A DNA stretch of 52,516 nucleotides. Source: a bacterium. Its GTDB lineage: Bacteria > Desulfobacterota_D > UBA1144. Location: assembly GCA_002708105.2 (NCBI GenBank), contig PAOQ02000009.1, positions 15,678 to 68,193 of the forward strand, read 5' to 3'. The notes below the pieces were generated by a model. That model was not told the origin of the DNA. It saw only the letters and a list, made by a program, of their open reading frames with translations, and searched no databases. Every line of letters starts with the position of its first letter. Within the stretch, counting starts at the first letter, position 1. The position numbers and the translations under genes were made by a program. Shown here one piece after another: positions 29,162-37,125 of the stretch.

Positions 29162-30712
29162 TTACATTATAACTTCTATCAGAATTAACCCTTTTAAATT
29201 TAGGGTTTTTTTAAGATTTGACTCTATTTTTGAATCAAAACTAAACTGATATGCTTTTGCCCCAAAAGACTCGGCTAATAGTTTAAAGTCAGGACCCTTA
29301 TATTTTAGATTTTTATTTGAAGATTTTTCATTTATAACTATTACTGTTAAGTCCAGTTTCTGCTCAAGAGCAACAATCATTTCTTGCATATTAAATTGAA
29401 AATTATTTCCACTAGAAATACTTACAACCTTATTTTTTGGTCTAGAGAACTTTGCTCCTATAGCTGCAGGAAATCCGTAACCAGGCGTACCATTACCACC
29501 AGAAAGAACGCTATTTTTATAATCATTAAATTTATAAAATTGTTGAAGATTTACATCATCATAACTAAAGTCAGAGCATAAAATGACATCATCGCCTAAG
29601 ATATCTGACAATTTTCTAAAAATAAAAGCCTTCTTATTTTTAGAAATTTCCTTATTTTCTTTCTTTACATTTTCATTTTTAAGGCCCTTTAAAAAGGAAT
29701 GGGTCCATTCAGTATTATATGGCCCTATATTCTTTAGCATAAAATCAATAAAATTTATTGAAGATATATTAATACTTAAATTATTTTTATCTGTTGAATC
29801 AAGTACTGTCTTATCGATATCAACAATTGTCATATTCTTCTTTAAAAGATCTTTTTTTCGTAAAATCTTTCTTATATCGCAACCAACGCTAATAAGATGA
29901 TCTGTTTCTTCAAGTAATTTACTTGAACTATATGAACCATGTGGTCCTACCATACCAAAGGAATCCTTACTATCAACCAATCCGAGGGACAACAAAGAAG
30001 TCAGTGATGGAATATTATATTTTTTTAAAAACAAAGAGATGTTCTTTTTATTTTCCTTATAACATGAACCTCGTCCAAATACCAAAAGTGGCTTTTTCGA
30101 CTGCAGTAATTTATTTTTAAAATCACTAAGAGATTTTTTTGGTGTTTTTGGATTTTCATTATAATTAGGAAGACTAACTTTTTTTGGCATAACATATTCG
30201 CTTTCACTGATTAAAACATCTTTAGGCATATCAACTAACACGGGACCTTTTCTTCCTGTATTTGCGATATGCAATGCTTCTGAAATTGCTTTTGGTAAAT
30301 CCTTAGTTTTTCTAACTAACGTATTATGTTTCGTGGTTGATCTTGTTATACCTATATGATCAGCTTCTTGAAAAGCATCACTTCCTAAGAAGGGAGTTGG
30401 TACCTGACCAGTGAGAATTAGCATAGGAACCGAATCCATGTAAGCAGTAGAGATTCCTGTAACAGTATTTGTTGCAGCAGGTCCAGAGGTACACAAAATT
30501 ATTCCTGGTAAACCGCTAGCTCTTGAAAAACCATCTGCCATGTGTGTAGCAGCTTGCTCATGTCTTGTTAAAATATGATTAATTTTTTTTGCGTACGACG
30601 GCATTACATCATAAATCTTTAAAACATAACCACCAGGTAAGCCAAAGATAGTTCTAATACCCAGATCATATAAAGATTCAAAAAAAATCTCTGCACCTAA
30701 AAGTTTTTTCAT
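29162..30712 (-). CDS. ilvB: acetolactate synthase large subunit, divergent, ThDP motif lost
   Basis: By its N-terminal half this is the AHAS large subunit, which condenses pyruvate with pyruvate or 2-oxobutyrate. ThDP-activating Glu52 is kept in LTRHEQAATHMADGF, and SGPAATNTVTGISTAYMDS and GSDAFQEADHIGITRS are normal. The C-terminal third is eroded. The cofactor motif GDGS is replaced by SGNN at about 434-437 (SISSGNNFQFNMQ). The following NN-x-x-x-G-M-V loop reads VINEKSSNKN and is shortened. The conserved tail is missing (516 aa versus about 560-590). The frame is open throughout. It is either a degenerate enzyme, a protein with a new role, or one complemented by another large subunit elsewhere. 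Confidence 0.85.
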   Translation of the reverse strand: MKKLLGAEIFFESLYDLGIRTIFGLPGGYVLKIYDVMPSYAKKINHILTRHEQAATHMADGFSRASGLPGIILCTSGPAATNTVTGISTAYMDSVPMLILTGQVPTPFLGSDAFQEADHIGITRSTTKHNTLVRKTKDLPKAISEALHIANTGRKGPVLVDMPKDVLISESEYVMPKKVSLPNYNENPKTPKKSLSDFKNKLLQSKKPLLVFGRGSCYKENKKNISLFLKKYNIPSLTSLLSLGLVDSKDSFGMVGPHGSYSSSKLLEETDHLISVGCDIRKILRKKDLLKKNMTIVDIDKTVLDSTDKNNLSINISSINFIDFMLKNIGPYNTEWTHSFLKGLKNENVKKENKEISKNKKAFIFRKLSDILGDDVILCSDFSYDDVNLQQFYKFNDYKNSVLSGGNGTPGYGFPAAIGAKFSRPKNKVVSISSGNNFQFNMQEMIVALEQKLDLTVIVINEKSSNKNLKYKGPDFKLLAESFGAKAYQFSFDSKIESNLKKTLNLKGLILIEVIM

Positions 30713-30740
30713 TCCGATTATTATATATTAATTTATAATT

Positions 30741-31397
30741 TTAACTAACAAAAGAAAAACTATTAAAAGGCATTAAGGGTGATCTTGTAAATATATGATT
30801 TTCAGGTTCTTTTAAATCTACTTTTGCTAGTGAGCTAGAATCAATGTTGTAATTAGAATCGTAATTCAATCCCGCTCTCCTATCAGAATATAGTGATTGA
30901 AGTTTCTTAGCACCAGTCCCAATAATCACTGAATCTTCAAAATCTACTGATTCAAGCTCATCGAATGTAATTTTAGAATTTTCTTCATACAATTTAATAT
31001 TATTATCAATTTTTTTGAATTTTCCGTAAGCAAACATATTATTTTTTAAGTCAAAAAGTGTCATTAAACTATCAAAATTTCCCTTATAAGAAAATCCATA
31101 AAGCAAAAAAGAGGAAATTCCATACACAGGAATCTTCTTAATAGACCCAATAGTATTTGCTGTAGCAATACCAACTCTCAATGAAGAGAGATTTCCTGGT
31201 CCTATATTAACTCTAACCTCTGATATATCATCAAACGTAGATAATCCTTTATCAAGAAGCTTGCGAATAAGTGGGGCTAAAAGCTCACAATGATTAGGTC
31301 TTTCGGAATTTATATTAAGAATCTCAACTATTTCTAATTCTTGTGACAGTGAAACACTGGTCAAATTTGATGAGGTTTCAATATTTAAAGACAACAT
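30741..31397 (-). CDS. tsaB: tRNA threonylcarbamoyladenosine biosynthesis protein TsaB
   Basis: ASKHA-fold pseudo-enzyme that scaffolds TsaD and TsaE for t6A formation at position 37 of ANN-decoding tRNAs. The N-terminus LSLNIETSSNLTSVSLS and the HCELLAPLIRKLL and NIGPGNLSSLRVGIATANTIG motifs are those of TsaB. The usual GPGSFTGLR is altered to GPGNLSSLR. 218 aa is normal. It lies 8 bp after recA and 28 bp before ilvB. tsaE is also in this window, but tsaC and tsaD are not. Confidence 0.9.
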   Translation of the reverse strand: MLSLNIETSSNLTSVSLSQELEIVEILNINSERPNHCELLAPLIRKLLDKGLSTFDDISEVRVNIGPGNLSSLRVGIATANTIGSIKKIPVYGISSFLLYGFSYKGNFDSLMTLFDLKNNMFAYGKFKKIDNNIKLYEENSKITFDELESVDFEDSVIIGTGAKKLQSLYSDRRAGLNYDSNYNIDSSSLAKVDLKEPENHIFTRSPLMPFNSFSFVS

Positions 31398-31405
31398 AAA
31401 ACAAA

Positions 31406-32437
31406 TTATTTAGAGCTAATTTTTTCTCTAACTTCTTTTTCAAGTTTAAGACCTAAGTCAGAATTAGCTTGCAAAAACTTTTGTGCATTATCTTTACCCT
31501 GTCCTATTCTTTCGCCAGAGTAGGAAAACCAAGCACCAGCTTTGTCGACAAGACCAAACTCAACTCCTAAATCTATTAATTCTCCAAATTTAGATATCCC
31601 TCTTCCAAAAATTATATCCATTTCAGCCTCGCGAAAAGGTGGAGCCACTTTATTTTTAACAACTTTTACACGAACTCTATTTCCAATGACATTCTCAGAT
31701 GTTTTCAAAGACGCAATACGCCTAACATCTAGCCTAACAGAACAATAAAATTTTAATGCGTTTCCTCCAGAAGTTGTTTCAGGACTCATATAAGAAGGTA
31801 CCCCTATTTTCATTCTAAGTTGATTTATAAAAATTACTGTTGTTTTTGATTTTGAAACAGTAGCAGTTATTTTTCTAAGAGCCTGAGACATTAATCTGGC
31901 TTGTAACCCAACATGTGTATCACCCATTTCACTATCAAGTTCTGCCTTCGGTGTTAAAGCTGCTACAGAATCAATTACGACCATGTCTACAGCTGAACTA
32001 CGTATTAACTGATCAACAATTTCAAGTGCTTGTTCTCCATAATCAGGCTGAGATATTAAAAGGTCTTCATTTTTAATCCCTAGGCCTTTAGCATATGTAG
32101 GATCAAATGCATGTTCTGCATCAACAAAAGCAGTTATACCCCCGCTTCGTTGAGTCTCGGCAATAGCATGAAGCGCAAGGGTGGTCTTACCGGAAGCTTC
32201 CGGTCCATAAACTTCTATAACTCTACCTCTTGGAAATCCACCTACCCCTAAAGCATGGTCTAAGGCAATAGAACCAGTTGATATTGATTGAACATTCTTA
32301 ACTGTCGATTCATTATCTAGGCGCATTATCGAACCCTTACCGAACTGTTTTTCTATAGTTGATATAGTTGCATCTAAAGCTTTTTGTTTATTTTCGTCAG
32401 CTTCTTTAGTTGGTGGTTTTTTCTTATTTTCTGCCAA
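31406..32437 (-). CDS. recA: recombinase RecA
   Basis: ATP-dependent strand-exchange protein for homologous recombination and SOS induction. The Walker A is GPEASGKTT (about 78-86). Further RecA signatures are [34 protein letters not shown], the L2-loop region [20 protein letters not shown] and [20 protein letters not shown]. 343 aa is near normal and the acidic C-terminal tail is reduced. The start codon is TTG (32437), well supported by AGGAG 7 nt upstream, with no in-frame ATG nearby. I see no clear LexA box in the 73 bp upstream of it. Confidence 0.98.
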   Translation of the reverse strand: MAENKKKPPTKEADENKQKALDATISTIEKQFGKGSIMRLDNESTVKNVQSISTGSIALDHALGVGGFPRGRVIEVYGPEASGKTTLALHAIAETQRSGGITAFVDAEHAFDPTYAKGLGIKNEDLLISQPDYGEQALEIVDQLIRSSAVDMVVIDSVAALTPKAELDSEMGDTHVGLQARLMSQALRKITATVSKSKTTVIFINQLRMKIGVPSYMSPETTSGGNALKFYCSVRLDVRRIASLKTSENVIGNRVRVKVVKNKVAPPFREAEMDIIFGRGISKFGELIDLGVEFGLVDKAGAWFSYSGERIGQGKDNAQKFLQANSDLGLKLEKEVREKISSK

Positions 32438-32510
32438 ATAAATACTCCTCTATTTAAGCTATTAATTATAATTATACTAACATTATACTTAACTTAAACT
32501 ATTCTTCCTA

Positions 32511-33764
32511 TTAGTTTGATTTTAATAAGATCATCCTTCTAACCAGGTCTAAACTTGTAAGGCATGTTCTCAATTTGAACATATCTCTGGAACCAGGGAA
32601 AAAAAACTTTTTTACTAATGTTTTATCTTGATATGATATTCCAATGAAAACAGTTCCAACTGGCTTTTCCTTAGTTCCACCACCTGGACCGGCTATTCCT
32701 GATACAGCTACACTTAAATCCGCACTTGAAATATCCTTCGATTTATTAACCATCTCTCTCACACAACTTTGACTAACTGCTCCATATTTTAATAAAGTTG
32801 AACTTCTAATATTTAATATTTTCTCTTTTGATTTATTGCTATAAGTTGTAAATCCATACTGAAAACATTTAGAAGCTCCTGGAACATTCGTTATCATATT
32901 AGCCAACATTCCTCCAGTACAAGACTCAGCTGTAGTAATAGATATTTTTCTTTTATTTAAGATTTGAACTACCGTTTCAGCTAAAGAAACATCAGATTCT
33001 GAATAAACGTACATCCCTAACTCTTTTCTTACTTTTTTCTCTAAGATTAGATTTCTTTTCTTAGCCAGAGATAGTTTATTGTGAGATGAAATTAATCTTA
33101 TATGAATTTCATAATTATAAGGTCGATATCCAATATAATTATTTACAGAACTGTATTTTCTTATCTTTTCAGCTACCTGAGATTCAGATAATCCATATAC
33201 TCGAAGCATTTTGGAGAAAGTAATATTTGATTCTTTTGTCTTTTTATTCTTTAAATCTATGAGGAATGAATCCTTCAACATTGTTTTAAATTCTCTAGGA
33301 ACTCCGGGATAGAAATAAAATTTTGACCTTTTATTTTTAATAATAAATCCTGGGGCGGTACCTATAGAATTTTTTATTATTTTAGAACCTTCAGGAAACA
33401 ATGCTTGTTTTTTATTAAGCTTGCTATATTTCCTTTTTCTTGTTTTGAAAATTTTTTTTATTTTTATTTCTTCATTTTTGTTAAATACTAATTTTTTATT
33501 AAAAAAAGTAGATGCAGCCTCTCTAGTCAAATCATCATCTGTAGGACCGAGACCACCAGTAATTAATATATAATTTGATCTACTAGACGCAATTTCTAAC
33601 GCAGAAACTATATCCTTTTCATTGTCGCCTACACATTGTTGATAATTAACCTTAAAGCCCTTATCAAATACTTCTTTTGCTAGCGAAAAAAAGTTAGAAT
33701 CCTGAGTTACCCCCGATAACAATTCTTCACCAGTAGTTATAATTTCAATTGAATTCCTTTTCAT
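32511..33764 (-). CDS. cinA: CinA-family protein (MoCF-like domain plus NMN amidohydrolase domain)
   Basis: Two-domain protein of pyridine-nucleotide repair/recycling. The N-terminal MoCF-like domain has IITTGEELLSGVTQDSN and ILITGGLGPTDDDLTREA. The C-terminal CinA domain starts near residue 255 and has TTAESCTGGMLANMITNVPG, VSGIAGPGGGTKEKPVGTVF and the catalytic-type Ser/Lys region. That domain hydrolyses nicotinamide mononucleotide to nicotinate mononucleotide in studied cases. 417 aa is full length. It lies upstream of recA on the same strand (73 bp gap), a frequent cinA-recA association, and is divergent from the SDR gene. Confidence 0.93.
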   Translation of the reverse strand: MKRNSIEIITTGEELLSGVTQDSNFFSLAKEVFDKGFKVNYQQCVGDNEKDIVSALEIASSRSNYILITGGLGPTDDDLTREAASTFFNKKLVFNKNEEIKIKKIFKTRKRKYSKLNKKQALFPEGSKIIKNSIGTAPGFIIKNKRSKFYFYPGVPREFKTMLKDSFLIDLKNKKTKESNITFSKMLRVYGLSESQVAEKIRKYSSVNNYIGYRPYNYEIHIRLISSHNKLSLAKKRNLILEKKVRKELGMYVYSESDVSLAETVVQILNKRKISITTAESCTGGMLANMITNVPGASKCFQYGFTTYSNKSKEKILNIRSSTLLKYGAVSQSCVREMVNKSKDISSADLSVAVSGIAGPGGGTKEKPVGTVFIGISYQDKTLVKKFFFPGSRDMFKLRTCLTSLDLVRRMILLKSN

Positions 33765-33814
33765 ATAATATCCATATGATACCTTGAATATACAAATGTA
33801 ATACGTAAACTCTG

Positions 33815-33820
33815 TATAAT
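33815..33820 (+). promoter_or_regulatory. -10 box upstream of the enoyl-ACP reductase-like gene
   Basis: A perfect TATAAT lies 27 bp before the ATG at 33847 in the divergent cinA/SDR gap. No convincing -35 is found at 16-18 bp. A TTGAAT occurs at a 25-bp spacing, too far for standard use. The RBS AGGAG follows at about 33837-33841. Confidence 0.4.
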
Positions 33821-33846
33821 GAAAAAAAACTTTTTTAGGAGAAGAT

Positions 33847-34650
33847 ATGAAAATTAATAATTGGTTAGAAGGTCATTGGGCATTAATACTTGGCGCGTCT
33901 AGCGGTTTCGGAGGTGAAGTCTCAGAAAAACTCTCTGAATATGGAGTAAATATAATTGGGGTCCATTTAGACAGAAAAGGAACTATGCCAAATGTAGAAA
34001 AAATTATTTCTAAAATTGAAGCAAATGGATCAAAAGCAAAATTTTTTAATATTAATGCAGCTGATGAAGAAAAAAGAAATGAAGTATTAAATGAGGCTAG
34101 CAGCTTTCTAACTAATAGTGAAAAAAAAATAAAGATACTATTACATTCTTTAGCATTTGGCTCACTTAAACCTTATCTTAGCGATGATCCGTCATCTAAT
34201 GTCACACAGAAAAATATGGAAATGACAATGGATGTCATGGCTAATTCAATTGTTTACTGGACTCAAGGAATTGTAGAAAGATCCTTGTTTAGCAAGAACG
34301 GTAGAATTTATGGAATGACGAGTGCTGGTAGTAGAAAAATATGGCCCACTTATGGACCAGTATCCGCAGCAAAATCTGCACTTGAATCCCATATTAGACA
34401 AATAGCTGTAGAACTTGCGCCTCAAAGAATAACCGCCAACTCTCTATGTGCCGGAGTGACACTGACTCCTGCACTTGATAAAATTCCAGGAAATAATGAC
34501 ATCGTTGATCAAGCAACAAAAAACAATCCAAGCAATAGGCTTACGCTTACAAGTGATATTTCTGGAAGCATAATAGCGCTTTCACATCCTGGTGCTGATT
34601 GGATTACAGGAAATGTAATAATGGTAGATGGTGGAGAAGAATTAACTTAA
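33847..34650 (+). CDS. enoyl-ACP reductase-like short-chain dehydrogenase (FabI/FabL type)
   Basis: SDR-fold NAD(P)H oxidoreductase. The N-terminal nucleotide motif is LILGASSGFGGEVSEKL. The catalytic Tyr and Lys are spaced Y-x6-K in TYGPVSAAKSALE, as in FabI and FabL enoyl-ACP reductases rather than the Y-x3-K of classical SDRs. HSLAFGSLKPYL and the late GNVIMVDGGEEL fit the same group. 267 aa is normal. I therefore infer the last step of fatty-acid elongation, but a different acyl substrate is possible. The stop overlaps the cysS start (TAATG). Confidence 0.78.
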   Translation: MKINNWLEGHWALILGASSGFGGEVSEKLSEYGVNIIGVHLDRKGTMPNVEKIISKIEANGSKAKFFNINAADEEKRNEVLNEASSFLTNSEKKIKILLHSLAFGSLKPYLSDDPSSNVTQKNMEMTMDVMANSIVYWTQGIVERSLFSKNGRIYGMTSAGSRKIWPTYGPVSAAKSALESHIRQIAVELAPQRITANSLCAGVTLTPALDKIPGNNDIVDQATKNNPSNRLTLTSDISGSIIALSHPGADWITGNVIMVDGGEELT

Positions 34651-35993
34651 TGGATAAAGATTTATACATTTACAATTCACTAAACAATGAGAAAGAAAAA
34701 TTTGAACCTATTAATCCAAATCAGGTTTCAATATATGTGTGTGGACCCACAGTTTATAGTAGTTCTCACATGGGTCACGCTAGATCTGCTATTGTTTTTG
34801 ACTCAATAGTAAGATTTTTAAAATTTATTGGTTACAAAACTAGATATGTAAGGAATTTTACAGATATTGACGATAAAATCATTCAAAGAGCAAATGAAGA
34901 AGGAAAAACATCTGAAGAAATTTCAGAAAAGTATAAAGAAGAATATATTCAAGACATGAAAAATTTAGGCTGTGCCACTCCCGATTATCAGCCCTCTGTA
35001 TCTGAGAATATCCCAGAAATATTAAATCTGATAAATGAAATTTTAGATAAAGGTTATGGGTACGAAAAGGGAGGGGATGTTTATTTTAGCGTTAAAAAAT
35101 TTAGTAGGTACGGCGAACTTTCCAACCAAAGTATTGATGCAATCATTGAAAATACACGCTTAGAATTAAACCCAAATAAAGAGTATGATTTAGATTTTGC
35201 TTTATGGAAAAAAGCCAAAAAAAATGAGCCATATTGGGAAAGTCCATGGGGAAACGGTAGGCCTGGTTGGCACATAGAATGCTCTGCCATGAGTAGAAAA
35301 TATTTAGGTGAGAGTTTTGATATCCATGGAGGTGGAAGAGATTTAATTTTTCCGCACCATGAAAATGAAATTGCACAATCTGAATGTATCTCAAACCAAA
35401 AATTTGCCAACTATTGGATACATAATGGCTTAATAAATATCAACAAAGAAAAAATGTCTAAATCAATTGGAAACATTATCAATATCAAAGAAGGGTTAAA
35501 AGCTTGGAATAAAAATATTATTAGAATATTATTTTTAACTCACCATTATCGAACACCTGTTGATTTATCAGATAAAAAGTTAGAAGAAATAAAGAAAAGC
35601 CTTCTAAATCTAAAGAAGAAACTTAAAACAAACAATGCTACATCTAGTAATTTTAAAGAACTTTGGGTTTCAGCAATGCTCGATGACTTTAATACTGCAA
35701 AAGCCTTTGGTTATTACTTTAAATATATTAATGATGGAAAGTTATCAGATAAATCAGAAATTGAACTGAAAGAATTTGAGGAAACCATGGGCGTCTATGG
35801 ATGGAGAGATGAAATATTAGCATCAGATGAAATAGAAATAGTAAACAAAGACGAAATTGAAAAGATAATTCTCGAAAGAAATAAAGCTAGAGAAAATAAA
35901 GAATGGGAAAAAGCTGATTTACTGAGAGAAAAAGCAGAGAAGATGGGAATTAAATTGGTTGATAATCAAAATGGGACTACTTGGGAAAATTAA
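34650..35993 (+). CDS. cysS: cysteinyl-tRNA synthetase
   Basis: Class I synthetase charging tRNA-Cys. The zinc/active-site Cys is in IYVCGPTVYSSSHMGHARS with the HIGH-like HMGH. Further zinc ligands are in GWHIECSAMS and FPHHENEIAQSE, and the KMSKS loop is KEKMSKSIGN. 447 aa is slightly shorter than E. coli (461). The track extends the ORF upstream to a TTG (34599) inside the SDR gene. The family N-terminus and TAATG coupling put the start at ATG 34650. The 3' end abuts the convergent radical SAM gene without a single base between them. Confidence 0.96.
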   Translation: MDKDLYIYNSLNNEKEKFEPINPNQVSIYVCGPTVYSSSHMGHARSAIVFDSIVRFLKFIGYKTRYVRNFTDIDDKIIQRANEEGKTSEEISEKYKEEYIQDMKNLGCATPDYQPSVSENIPEILNLINEILDKGYGYEKGGDVYFSVKKFSRYGELSNQSIDAIIENTRLELNPNKEYDLDFALWKKAKKNEPYWESPWGNGRPGWHIECSAMSRKYLGESFDIHGGGRDLIFPHHENEIAQSECISNQKFANYWIHNGLININKEKMSKSIGNIINIKEGLKAWNKNIIRILFLTHHYRTPVDLSDKKLEEIKKSLLNLKKKLKTNNATSSNFKELWVSAMLDDFNTAKAFGYYFKYINDGKLSDKSEIELKEFEETMGVYGWRDEILASDEIEIVNKDEIEKIILERNKARENKEWEKADLLREKAEKMGIKLVDNQNGTTWEN

Positions 35994-36971
35994 TTAAACT
36001 CCAATAAGCTCTCTAGCTTTTGCTATAACAGGTGCCTGAGTCTCCCCTCTGCATCCAAACCAACATGTTGTACATTTAGTTTTAGTAAAATAATTTGGCT
36101 CATAATCCGTATAGTGACAAACTGCTGGCATTTCAGAACACCTTTTAATATGACCGTCCGGAGTAGCAGTTAAGAACGAAGACCCCGCATTACATGGTGG
36201 CCCATAGCCATTCTTGAAGAAAACTGGGATTTGACTTAAATAGTATTCGCTTGAAACAATTGTGTCTCCCCAGGCTTTCTTTAAAGAAATAAGTTCATTA
36301 ATTACCTGACTCACTTTTTTTATTTCATCATTTATAAAATGTTCATCATTATTAGCTTTCATTACTGAATAAGAGCTGAAAGATATATTAGCTCCCCATT
36401 CCTTTGCCTTCTTTGCCATATCAACTATCTGATGAAGATTATCATCCATAATAATTGTATTAATAGAAATAGTTCGTTTTAGTTCAGTAGATATTCTTGG
36501 TATCAGATCTGAAACATGACTCCATAAACCATTAACGCCTCGATTTTCAGAATGCCTATCACCTAAAAAATCTAAAGAAATAGCTATTTGATCTATTCCC
36601 GCATCATATAAAGCCTTAGCTTTATTCATATCAAGCAAATCACCTTTTGTTATAATTCCAGTATATGTAAAATATGAAGCGGATTTAATTTGTTTGATAA
36701 TCTCTACAATATCTTTCCTAAGCATTGGTTCTCCACCAGTTACCATAACAACTAATGGATTAATCTTTTTTATCAAATCAGTATAATCGTCTAGTCTTTC
36801 CTCATGCTGTGTTTGCCAATAATCACAAAAATCACACCGAGCATTGCATTTCTTTGTAACCTCTAGATTAACAAGCTTAGGTGAGTTAGTGATTTTTGTT
36901 TCAACTAGCTTTGATAAACCCAAAAAGGCAAAATTAAAAGATTCGATGTATGATTTATTTCTATCTAACAT
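35994..36971 (-). CDS. radical SAM protein with Cys-rich SPASM-like C-terminus
   Basis: The radical SAM cluster motif CxxxCxxC is C42-C46-C49 (TKKCNARCDFCDYWQ). Glycine-rich SAM motif VVMVTGGEPMLRKDI and DQIAISLDFLG complete the core. The last ~65 residues hold at least six cysteines (PPCNAGSSF, IKRCSEMPAVC, TKCTTCWFGC), consistent with one or more auxiliary Fe-S clusters as in SPASM/twitch proteins. 325 aa. No peptide substrate, cofactor pathway or partner gene is adjacent. Function is unknown. It could modify a peptide or be a housekeeping maturase of the HpnH/MoaA-like spread. It is single in orientation between two plus-strand units. Confidence 0.83.
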   Translation of the reverse strand: MLDRNKSYIESFNFAFLGLSKLVETKITNSPKLVNLEVTKKCNARCDFCDYWQTQHEERLDDYTDLIKKINPLVVMVTGGEPMLRKDIVEIIKQIKSASYFTYTGIITKGDLLDMNKAKALYDAGIDQIAISLDFLGDRHSENRGVNGLWSHVSDLIPRISTELKRTISINTIIMDDNLHQIVDMAKKAKEWGANISFSSYSVMKANNDEHFINDEIKKVSQVINELISLKKAWGDTIVSSEYYLSQIPVFFKNGYGPPCNAGSSFLTATPDGHIKRCSEMPAVCHYTDYEPNYFTKTKCTTCWFGCRGETQAPVIAKARELIGV

Positions 36972-37091
36972 ATTATTTTCTAGTAAACTAAAACATTTTT
37001 AATATCTACTAAAGGTGATTGTAATTTATTAATTTTTATAGTCAATTAAGGAAAATTCTTAACTTTTTGTTATTTTTTACATATTAATATT

Positions 37092-37104
37092 GGAATGACA
37101 TTCC
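37092..37104. promoter_or_regulatory. palindrome GGAATGACATTCC upstream of nnr, possible operator
   Basis: A perfect 6-bp inverted repeat around one central base lies 21 bp before the preferred nnr start, in the 154-bp divergent gap with the radical SAM gene, itself mostly featureless AT-rich DNA. The position suits a repressor or activator site, but there is no second copy in the window to support that. Confidence 0.3.
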
Positions 37105-37125
37105 TCTTGGTTTATGATTTCCAAT

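Noticed and set aside
29162-30712. Calling ilvB a pseudogene
   Set aside because: The frame is uninterrupted over 516 codons, sits between co-oriented intact genes and keeps a normal N-terminal half. Loss of motif alone does not show it is dead.
34599-34649. 17-residue N-terminal extension of cysS from a TTG
   Set aside because: It lies within the SDR gene. CysS homology begins at the ATG at 34650, which overlaps the SDR stop.
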